Below, piece after piece: positions 57,456 to 64,000 of a stretch of 64,000 bases of DNA (within the stretch, counting starts at the first letter, position 1; each line of letters starts with the position of its first letter). This stretch comes from Sedimenticola hydrogenitrophicus. GTDB lineage: Bacteria > Pseudomonadota > Gammaproteobacteria > Chromatiales > Chromatiaceae. The notes beneath the pieces were generated by a model that worked only from the letters and a program-made list of their open reading frames with translations, did not search any database and was not told the DNA's origin. Location: positions 1 through 64,000 of the forward strand of contig NZ_JAQGEI010000025.1 of NCBI RefSeq assembly GCF_029017505.1, read 5' to 3'. The position numbers were made by a program, and so were the translations under genes.

Positions 57456-59165
57456 ATGCCGAGCACACTTGAAATCGATTACGCCTGCTGCACCGAGGCT
57501 GGTGCCAAGTCGCCGAACGCGGATGCGGCGGACGCCCGCATCCCGGCGGACGACCTGCTGTTGAGCAAGGGTGTGGCGGCGGTCATCGCCGATGGCATGA
57601 GCAGCAGCGAGGGAGGCCACGAGGCGAGCCAGATCTGTGTCACCGGCTTTCTCAACGACTACTTCAGCACCCCCGAATCCTGGAGCGTCAAGACCTCCGC
57701 CAGCAAGATCCTCGGCGCCCTGAACACCTGGCTCTGCGGCCAGGGCCAGAGCCGCTACGATTCACCCAAGGGGATGGTGACGACACTCAGCGTGGCGGTC
57801 GTCCGCTCCACCACCGCCCATCTGTTCCATGTCGGCGACAGCCGCATCTATCTCTATCGCGAACAGCGGTTGGAACAGCTGACCCAGGATCACCGGGTCT
57901 GGGTCTCCAAGGACCAGGACCTGCTCTCCCGGGCCATGGGCATCGACAGCCACCTGGAGATCGACTACCGCTCCATCGCCCTCAATCCGGACGACCTGTT
58001 GCTCTTCTCCACCGACGGCGTGCACGATTTCCTCACCGACCGGCAGTTGCAGAAGCTGCTCCGGGAACACCGGGGCAATCTGCAGCAGGCGGCCAAGGCG
58101 ATCACCACCAGCGCCCTGGAGCAGGGCAGCAGCGACAACGTCACCTGCCAGCTGCTGCGGGTGATCTCACTGCCCGACGAACAGATGGACGACATCCTGC
58201 AGCGCGTGGCGGAACTGCCGTTTCCGCCCAATCTGCTGCCCGGCATGAACATCGACGGTTATGAGATTGTGCGCGAGATTCACGCCAGCAAACGCAGCGA
58301 AGTCTATCTCGCAATCAACGGCGAGACCGGTGAGCAGGTGGCGTTGAAGACCCCCTCGGTCAACTACAATGACGACGCGGAATTTCTCAACGGCTTTCTC
58401 AACGAGGAGTGGATCGGCCGCCGCATCAACAATCCCCATGTACTCAAGGTGCACCCGCCGGGGCGCCGGCGCTTCCTCTATCACATCACCGAATACCTGG
58501 AGGGGCAGACCCTGCGCCAGCGCATGGATGACCTGGGCCGGATGGACCTGGAACAGATGCGCGACTGCCTGAGCCAGATCGTCAGCGGTCTGCGCGCATT
58601 CCACCGCATGGAGATGGTGCATCAGGACCTGAAGCCGGACAATATACTGATCAACAAGAACGGCGTGCTGAAGATCATCGATTTCGGTTCGACCCGGATC
58701 GCCGGGGTGCAGGAGTTGAATAACACCCCCCCCGAGGTGCCGCTGGGCACCATCAACTACACCGCCCCCGAATATCTGGAGGGCAGCCCGGGGAGCCCCC
58801 GTTCCGACATCTTCTCGCTCGGCGTCATCGCCTATGAGATGCTCACCGGCACCCTGCCCTATGGCGACCACGAGCAGCCGCTGCCGGCCCGCAAACTGCG
58901 CTATCGCTCTGCCCGGGAACACAATCCCGCCATCCCCGCCTGGATCGATGGCGCCCTGCGCAAGGCGACCCATCCGCTGCCGGAGAAACGCTACGAAGTG
59001 CTCTCCGAGTTCCTGCAGGACATGACCCGGCCGAATCCGCAACTGATCAGCGAGCTACCCAAGCCGCTACTGGAGCGCCACCCGCTGGCGTTCTGGAAGA
59101 CCCTCGCCGCGCTGCTGGTGATCGCCAACCTCGCCACCCTGCTGCTGTGGCTCGGCGGCCGATAG
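57456..59165 (+). CDS. Bifunctional PP2C phosphatase / Ser-Thr protein kinase
   Basis: This 569-residue protein joins an N-terminal PP2C phosphatase (about 1-235; AVIADGMSSSEGGHEASQ, LFHVGDSRIYLYREQ, LLLFSTDGVHDFL) to a eukaryotic-type kinase (about 260-520; VYLAINGETGEQVALKTP, MVHQDLKPDNILINKNGVLKIIDFGSTRI, YTAPEYLEG, SDIFSLGVIAYEML). A C-terminal membrane helix, LAALLVIANLATLLLWLGG, anchors it with both domains in the cytoplasm. All catalytic residues are present. It follows narK, and such genes are regular neighbours of nitrate-assimilation genes in proteobacteria. Its target is not known. Confidence 0.93.
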   Translation: MPSTLEIDYACCTEAGAKSPNADAADARIPADDLLLSKGVAAVIADGMSSSEGGHEASQICVTGFLNDYFSTPESWSVKTSASKILGALNTWLCGQGQSRYDSPKGMVTTLSVAVVRSTTAHLFHVGDSRIYLYREQRLEQLTQDHRVWVSKDQDLLSRAMGIDSHLEIDYRSIALNPDDLLLFSTDGVHDFLTDRQLQKLLREHRGNLQQAAKAITTSALEQGSSDNVTCQLLRVISLPDEQMDDILQRVAELPFPPNLLPGMNIDGYEIVREIHASKRSEVYLAINGETGEQVALKTPSVNYNDDAEFLNGFLNEEWIGRRINNPHVLKVHPPGRRRFLYHITEYLEGQTLRQRMDDLGRMDLEQMRDCLSQIVSGLRAFHRMEMVHQDLKPDNILINKNGVLKIIDFGSTRIAGVQELNNTPPEVPLGTINYTAPEYLEGSPGSPRSDIFSLGVIAYEMLTGTLPYGDHEQPLPARKLRYRSAREHNPAIPAWIDGALRKATHPLPEKRYEVLSEFLQDMTRPNPQLISELPKPLLERHPLAFWKTLAALLVIANLATLLLWLGGR

Positions 59166-59487
59166 ACAAGTGCCGGAAGCTGGCCAATAATGGTACCCGC
59201 AGCGTAACTACTCACCCGCATATGCGTTCCCGCGCGGAACGTGGGAACGAGAGGCTCAAAACAGGCTCAACGGGAAACGAAACCGGCTGTAGGGTGCCGG
59301 TGAGCCTGCGAACCGCACCATTCCATCCTCAGGTCCGTAAACGGTGCATACCTGCACCACTCCTCGCGGTTAGGGTTGATGCGGTTCGTGTTACTCACCA
59401 CGTCCTACTTGGCAGCGAGGCGTCGCCAGACAAATTTATAAAAGGAGCCGGATACCGGCCAGACACCCGTAAACGGAGGAATAACTC
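59166..59487. other. Intergenic region with repeat copy 4
   Basis: Apart from the dispersed repeat at 59289-59408 and the GGAGGAAT ribosome binding site before 59488, these 322 bp show nothing I can name. GCGTTCCCGCGCGGAACG near 59224 is a perfect GC-rich inverted repeat that may act as a stem-loop. Confidence 0.6.
59289..59408. repeat. Dispersed palindromic repeat, full copy 4 (120 bp)
   Basis: Termini begin GTAGGGTGCCGGTGAGCC and end CACCACGTCCTAC with about 30 bp of imperfect inverted symmetry. The core is in the opposite orientation to copy 2 (CATTCCATCCTCAGGTCC, then CACCACTCCTCGCGG). Length is nearly identical to copy 2. No frame is inside. Confidence 0.83.
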
Positions 59488-60504
59488 ATGCATAACCGCT
59501 TTCTTGCCGTCATCTGGCTCATCTGCTGTGCGCTGTTCAGCCTGCAGGCCGCCGCCCAGCAGGGCAAACTCACCGGCGGCGCCCAGATCCAACACCCCGA
59601 CTGGTTCAAGAACAGTTTCCTGGACATTGCCAGCGACGTGGACGAGGCCGCCGCGGCGGGCAGGCACGTAATCCTGTTCATGTACCTGAACGAATGTCCC
59701 TACTGTGCCAGGATGGCCGATGAGAACTTCGCCAACGCCCCCTACACCCCCTTCATCCGGGAGAATTTCGACGTTATCGAAATCAACATCAGGGGCGATC
59801 GGGAGGTCGCCTTCGATGCCGAAACCAGCGTCACCGAGAAGGAGTTGGCGCGGCTGCTCAAGGTGCGCTACACCCCCACCATCCTGTTCCTCAACAAGGA
59901 GAACCAGACCGTCCTGCGGCTGAACGGCTACCGTTCGGTCCCCGCCTTCAAACACGCCCTCGACTATGTACAGCAACAGGCGTACCTGAACACCAGCCTG
60001 AGCCGTTTCATCGAACAGCGGCAGGACACGCCGGTCTACCGCTTCCGTGATCACCCGATGCTGCGGCAGATCAGCGACCTGCAGTCGGCGGCCGAGCGGC
60101 CGTTGGCGGTGCTGTTCGAGGACCGCAGTTGCGATGCCTGCGACGACCTGCATGATGGCCATCTGCGAGACCCGAAGACCCTGAAGATCCTGGAGAACTT
60201 CACCCTGGTGCGGCTGGACGCCAACGCCGACGACCCGATCGTCGACCCGACGGGAAACCCGTCCACGCCCCGGGCCTTCGCCGAACAGCTGGGACTGACT
60301 TACCGGCCCGGGATCGTGCTGTTCGATCGGGGCAAGGAGATCAGCCGTATCGATGGCCTGCTCTACAGCTACCATTTCCAGGAGATGCTGCGCTACGTCG
60401 GAGAACGCCATTACGAGCAGTACCCGAACAGTTTCTATGACTATCTCAACGTACGCACGGCGGAGATCCTGGAGAGCGGCAAGAACATCGACCTGTCGAA
60501 GTAG
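59488..60504 (+). CDS. Periplasmic protein with two thioredoxin-like domains
   Basis: This 338-residue protein has a signal peptide (RFLAVIWLICCALFSLQAAA) and two thioredoxin-like halves. The first (about 30-165) has NECPYCARM, a CxxC redox pair, and the cis-proline region VRYTPTILFLNKENQTVLRL. The second (about 190-320) has RSCDACDDLH with another CxxC and LTYRPGIVLFDRGKEISRI. It resembles SoxW/DsbD-gamma-like reductases that deliver electrons in the periplasm. GGAGGAAT precedes the ATG. No Sox or cytochrome c maturation genes lie nearby, so its partner is unknown. Confidence 0.87.
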   Translation: MHNRFLAVIWLICCALFSLQAAAQQGKLTGGAQIQHPDWFKNSFLDIASDVDEAAAAGRHVILFMYLNECPYCARMADENFANAPYTPFIRENFDVIEINIRGDREVAFDAETSVTEKELARLLKVRYTPTILFLNKENQTVLRLNGYRSVPAFKHALDYVQQQAYLNTSLSRFIEQRQDTPVYRFRDHPMLRQISDLQSAAERPLAVLFEDRSCDACDDLHDGHLRDPKTLKILENFTLVRLDANADDPIVDPTGNPSTPRAFAEQLGLTYRPGIVLFDRGKEISRIDGLLYSYHFQEMLRYVGERHYEQYPNSFYDYLNVRTAEILESGKNIDLSK

Positions 60505-60911
60505 CCCTGTAGGGGCAACCCCCCGTGGTTGCCCGAGAACACAGCACATACCACCGTCGATGGACTTCGCGGCATAAGTCCATCCCTGGACGTAACTACT
60601 CTCCCGGTCTGCAAGTGATTGGCCTGGCTTGTTGGCCGATCTTGATGGCGCCTCGAATTCGGCCCCTTTTTCAGATTCAAGCCTGCCCTTGTCTGAGCGA
60701 AGCGAGTTTGGGCAGGCGCTGAAAATGGGGCCGGATTTGAGGAAACAAGCCATCGTGTGAGGCCGCTCCTGGGCATCCCTGCCCCCGCGGCATTAGTGAA
60801 TCCATTCACGTCGCCGGCAAGGAAGGTCTATCACCCCGTGAGTAATTACCCCTGTACAAAAAAGGGCAGCCTTGAGGCTGCCCAATTGGGGAGTGTATCT
60901 TGCGGATCGCG
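60505..60911. other. Intergenic region between thioredoxin-like gene and boxB
   Basis: No gene is supported in these 407 bp, where the two flanking genes converge. It contains the boxB terminator at 60858-60883. The rest has no recognisable repeat or RNA. Confidence 0.55.
60858..60883 (-). terminator. Intrinsic terminator of the box operon
   Basis: On the minus strand GGGCAGCC-TCAA-GGCTGCCC forms an eight-base-pair stem (60864-60883) followed by a run of six T. It lies 28 bp after the boxB stop codon and ends the boxC-boxB transcript. Confidence 0.85.
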
Positions 60912-62378
60912 TCAGTTCAGGGCGACGTACTCGAAATCGCCCGGCTTCTTGTCGATGCCCTGCTTGGGCGAGGCGATCCAGTCGGCGTACCTGCCTTTTT
61001 CGGTCACCGGCTTCATCAGGCTCAGCAGGTAGTCCTCGTCGGCCTGGGTGGGTAGCCACTGGTCGCGCCGGGCCTGCCACGCTTCGGCACCGAGCAGGTT
61101 GCCCTCGGGATCCACATGCACCTCGCAGAACTCGCCCACCCGGCGGTTGAACGCCTTGTGCGGCACCGTGATCTCGAAATCCACCCCGCTGCCCTCGAAC
61201 ACCTTGTTCCAACGCTTGACGCCGGCGGTGGCATCGGCGATGTAGTCGTCCAGTAGACGCGCATTGATAGCATTCAGGGCCGGTTCCTCAACCTCTTTCA
61301 GCTCACCATCCAGATAGCGCAATACCGGGTAGGTGTCGTGAAGCAACTGGTGGTCGTCTTCCAGGCGGTCTTCGCGGTAGCGCCCCTTGATACCGGCGTT
61401 GAAGGCGTTGGCGGCGTTGGTGGAGACCTCGGCACCGAACAGGTCCAGGGTCACCGAGAAGTGGAAGTTGACCTTGCGCTGCAGGGTCGGCAGGTCCACC
61501 ACGCCGAGGGCGCGCACCGCCTCGACCTCGTTGGGATCGCTGATGCCGGCCTGCTGCATCTTTTCCAGCGTGCGGCGGATGGTCCGCGCCACGCCCGACT
61601 CACCGACGAACATATGATGCGCCTCCTCGGTGAGCATGAAGCGGCAGGTGCGGGCCAGCGGATCGAACCCGGACTGGGCCAGGGACTCCAGCTGCATCTT
61701 GCCGTCTCGGTCGGTGAAGAAGGTGAACATGAAAAACGACAGCCAGTCCGGGGTCCTCTCGTTGAAGGCGCCGAGGATGCGCGGCTTGTCCTGGTCGCCG
61801 GAGCGACGGTTGAGCAGCGCCTCGGCCTCCTCGCGGCCATCCTTGCCGAAATACTTCTGCAACAGGTAGGCCATGGCCCAGAGGTGGCGCCCCTCTTCCA
61901 CGTTGACCTGGAACAGGTTGCGCAGGTCGTAGAGCGACGGGCAGGTCTTGCCCAGGTAGCGCTGCTGCTCCACCGAGGCGGGCTCGGTATCGCCCTGGAT
62001 CACGATCAGCCGCTTGAGCATGGCGCGGTACTCGCCCGGCACCTCCTGCCAGGCGGGCTCGCCCTTGTGCTTGCCGAACGGGATCACCCGTCCCTCCTCC
62101 TTCGACGCCAGCAGGATGCCCCAGCGGTACTCCGGCATCTTCACGTAGTCGAATACCGCCCAGCCCTTGGGATCGGCGCCGACCGCGGTGCGCAGGTAGA
62201 CCTCCGCCTCCTGGAAGCCGTCCGGACCCATGCTCTTCCACCAGTCGATGAACTCCGGCTGCCACTTCTCCATGGCACGCTGCAGGCGGCGATCCTCCGA
62301 CAGGTTGACATTGTTGGGGATCTTGTCCGCGTAGTTGACTTCGATGGTCGGGGTCATTTCCGTGGTCTGTTCGCTCAT
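60912..62378 (-). CDS. boxB: Benzoyl-CoA 2,3-epoxidase subunit BoxB
   Basis: This protein of about 488 residues is the di-iron oxygenase component that, with reductase BoxA, converts benzoyl-CoA to its 2,3-epoxide. The di-iron ligand region shows LTEEAHHMFVGESG near residue 240 and VNVEEGRHLWAMAYLLQ near 160, both with the EExxH-type arrangement. The start DKIPNNVNLSEDRRLQRAMEKWQPEF is the family N terminus. The ATG at 62378 is chosen because it starts the family-like sequence; AGGGTG is upstream. boxC precedes it by 4 bp. boxA and benzoate-CoA ligase should lie beyond the window. Confidence 0.96.
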   Translation of the reverse strand: MSEQTTEMTPTIEVNYADKIPNNVNLSEDRRLQRAMEKWQPEFIDWWKSMGPDGFQEAEVYLRTAVGADPKGWAVFDYVKMPEYRWGILLASKEEGRVIPFGKHKGEPAWQEVPGEYRAMLKRLIVIQGDTEPASVEQQRYLGKTCPSLYDLRNLFQVNVEEGRHLWAMAYLLQKYFGKDGREEAEALLNRRSGDQDKPRILGAFNERTPDWLSFFMFTFFTDRDGKMQLESLAQSGFDPLARTCRFMLTEEAHHMFVGESGVARTIRRTLEKMQQAGISDPNEVEAVRALGVVDLPTLQRKVNFHFSVTLDLFGAEVSTNAANAFNAGIKGRYREDRLEDDHQLLHDTYPVLRYLDGELKEVEEPALNAINARLLDDYIADATAGVKRWNKVFEGSGVDFEITVPHKAFNRRVGEFCEVHVDPEGNLLGAEAWQARRDQWLPTQADEDYLLSLMKPVTEKGRYADWIASPKQGIDKKPGDFEYVALN

Positions 62379-62382
62379 TGTG

Positions 62383-64000
62383 TTACACCCTTTTGTGATC
62401 ATAATGTGGACGTTCGCCGCTGCCGAAACACTTCAGTGCACCCTGTTCGCCGACCGCGTTGGGTCGCTGGAATATCCAGTTCTGCCAGGCGCTCAGGCGG
62501 CCGAATATCTTGGTCTCCATGGTCTCCGGTCCGGCGAAGCGCAGGTTTGCCTCCATCCCGGTCAGCGCGTCCGGCGAGTAGCTGGCGCGCTCCTCCAGCA
62601 GGAAGCGGATATCGTCTTGCCAGTCGATGTCATCCAGGGCGAAGGTGACCAGCCCGGCCGCGGCCGCAGCCTGCGCCGCCAGCGGCTCGCCGATCAGTGA
62701 TTTCGCCCGCTCCAGGCTCTCCGGCTCGCCCAGGAAGCGGGTCTCCAGGCGCGACAGCCCGTTGCCCATGGGCAGGGGACCGAAGTTGAATGCGGAGAGG
62801 CGGATCTCCGGGGCCGGCCGGTCGTCCCCCTCGAACTGCCCCTCCAGCATGTAGCCGCGGTCGACCGCGAACAGGAGCTCGGCCAGGAAGCCGCTGAAAC
62901 AGCTGCCCGGCTCGACGAAGGCGAAGGTGCTGCGCGAGGTGTAGTCGATCCGCTTCAGGGTGCGCTTCAGGTAGAGCGTCACCTCGCGGATGAACCAGTC
63001 GTCCCGGTGCTGCAACAGGAACGTCTCGTAGGCGGCCACCCGCGCGGCATCCCCCCGGGTCTTGAAGATCAGGGTACCGGTCTCCGGCTCGTTGGTGCGC
63101 AGATGCAGCAGGGCATTATCCAGCTCCCGGACCAGGGCCAGGGGCCAGAAGTCACAGCCCTGCCGCTTGGCCTCCGCCAGCTCCGCGGGCGGTGCCCCGT
63201 CCGGTCCCTTCAGGGTCAGGGTGGCCACCCGGGCGTGCCGGTCCACCACCAGTTCCAGGTGGTCGTAGTGCAGCTGGGTCTCGTCACCGCCGATCCGCAG
63301 CGGGGTCAGTTCGATGCCCGGATCGTGGTCCGGCCGGTCGGAGCCGCCGGCCATCTGCCGGGCCCGTTCTGCCACCGCCTCCTGGAACTTGGAGGAGACC
63401 ACCACCTCATCCACCAGCCGCCAATCGACCGCCCGCTGCCCCTTCACCCCCTCTTCGATGGTGCAGAAGACATCGGCCAGGTCGCGGCGCATCTTGCGTT
63501 TGTCCACCAGCCGGGTCAGGCCACCGGTCCCCGGAAGCACAGCCAGCAGTGGCACCTCGGGCAGCGACACCGAGGCGTTGCCGTCGTCTATCAGCATGAT
63601 GTGATCGGCCGCCAGGGCCAGCTCGTAGCCGCCGCCCGCCGCGGTGCCGGTCACCGCGCACAGGTAGCGCTGGCCGGAGAACTCGCTGGCGTCCTCGATG
63701 CTGTTGCGGGTCTCATTGGTGAACTTGCAGAAGTTGACCTTGTGCACGTGGCTGGAGCTGCCGAGCATGCGGATATTGGCCCCGGCGCAGAAGGCGGTCG
63801 GCTTGGCCGACTCCAGGATCACCACCTTTACCTCGGGATGCTCGAAGCGCAGCCGCTGCACAGCGTCATACAGCTCGATATCCACCCCCAGGTCATAGGA
63901 GTTGAGCTTCAGCTCATAGCCCGGCACCAGTCCGCCATCCTCCCGGACGTTCATCCTGAGCCGCGCGACCGGCCCCTCAAAAACCAGCTGCCAATGCCGG
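62383..64000 (-). CDS. boxC: Benzoyl-CoA-dihydrodiol lyase BoxC (partial, 5' end cut by window edge)
   Basis: This crotonase-superfamily enzyme opens 2,3-epoxybenzoyl-CoA to 3,4-didehydroadipyl-CoA semialdehyde and formate. The reading frame stays open through the window end at 64000: the codons beyond the ATG at 63954 give RHWQLVFEGPVARLRM, which matches the conserved BoxC N-terminal part, so that ATG is internal. Visible features include LNSYDLGVDIELYDAVQRLRFEHPEV, FCAGANIRMLGSSSHVHKVNFCKFTNETRN and AAGGGYELALAADHIMLID. About 538 residues are seen; roughly 15-20 more are expected. boxB follows directly. Confidence 0.96.
   Translation of the reverse strand, partial: RHWQLVFEGPVARLRMNVREDGGLVPGYELKLNSYDLGVDIELYDAVQRLRFEHPEVKVVILESAKPTAFCAGANIRMLGSSSHVHKVNFCKFTNETRNSIEDASEFSGQRYLCAVTGTAAGGGYELALAADHIMLIDDGNASVSLPEVPLLAVLPGTGGLTRLVDKRKMRRDLADVFCTIEEGVKGQRAVDWRLVDEVVVSSKFQEAVAERARQMAGGSDRPDHDPGIELTPLRIGGDETQLHYDHLELVVDRHARVATLTLKGPDGAPPAELAEAKRQGCDFWPLALVRELDNALLHLRTNEPETGTLIFKTRGDAARVAAYETFLLQHRDDWFIREVTLYLKRTLKRIDYTSRSTFAFVEPGSCFSGFLAELLFAVDRGYMLEGQFEGDDRPAPEIRLSAFNFGPLPMGNGLSRLETRFLGEPESLERAKSLIGEPLAAQAAAAAGLVTFALDDIDWQDDIRFLLEERASYSPDALTGMEANLRFAGPETMETKIFGRLSAWQNWIFQRPNAVGEQGALKCFGSGERPHYDHKRV

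Overview
The window looks like chromosomal DNA from a GC-rich (roughly 60% or more) free-living gammaproteobacterium, probably an environmental Chromatiales or Sedimenticola-like lineage. This is inferred from the gene content: box-pathway benzoate degradation, TRAP transport, an E. coli-like riboflavin synthase, PBP1B, an RssB-like PP2C regulator, YoaA/DinG helicase, and two c-di-GMP synthases with a PilZ receptor. No rRNA, tRNA, CRISPR array or prophage was seen. No 16S or ribosomal protein is present to fix the taxonomy.

Layout. 0-1.3 kb: a MarR-like regulator and a LysE-type exporter. 1.6-8.2 kb: a minus-strand operon dctP-dctQ-dctM-oplAH, which I read as uptake and ATP-driven hydrolysis of 5-oxoproline or a related cyclic amide; a perfect 18-bp palindrome overlaps its promoter. 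8.3-10.5 kb: orphan modA, a methyltransferase and a DUF4160/DUF2442 pair. 10.6-20.9 kb: a trehalose/alpha-glucan operon, treS-maltokinase fusion, treZ, and a 1,698-residue MalQ-TreY fusion. 21.2-23.2 kb: a second LysE exporter and glycerate 2-kinase. 23.3-27.4 kb: a MotA/ExbB-like channel, a MotB-like partner without a visible peptidoglycan-binding motif, a receiver-CheX protein and a PAS-GGDEF cyclase; this is the best candidate here for an undescribed system. 27.9-31.4 kb: tsaB, nicotinate phosphoribosyltransferase, nicotinamidase and PilZ. 31.5-38.4 kb: DinG-family helicase, a nuclease-like small protein, a TPR lipoprotein translationally coupled to PBP1B, an L,D-transpeptidase and an RRM-like protein. 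38.6-40.6 kb: RssB-like receiver-PP2C, its STAS partner and a DUF1127 protein. 40.8-49.4 kb: LysR regulator, riboflavin synthase, uracil-DNA glycosylase family protein, CBS protein, hydrolase, a secreted protein, a carboxymuconolactone decarboxylase family protein, a second PAS-GGDEF protein and a DUF1326/DUF2182 pair. 49.4-52.6 kb: an accessory patch with HigA beside a decayed HigB, an NmrA-family protein, a truncated group II intron and VapBC. 52.7-59.2 kb: nirBD divergent from narK and a PP2C-kinase protein. 59.5-60.5 kb: a tandem thioredoxin-fold protein. 60.9-64.0 kb: boxB and the 3' part of boxC, continuing past the window edge.

Regulation and repeats. The nirB-narK intergenic region carries back-to-back sigma-54 promoter matches around a dyad with the spacing of an NtrC site, which points to nitrogen-limited assimilation of nitrite. 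Four copies of one dispersed palindromic repeat family lie near 0.6, 1.4, 47.5 and 59.3 kb. Two unrelated MITE-like elements lie at 27.6 and 49.9 kb.
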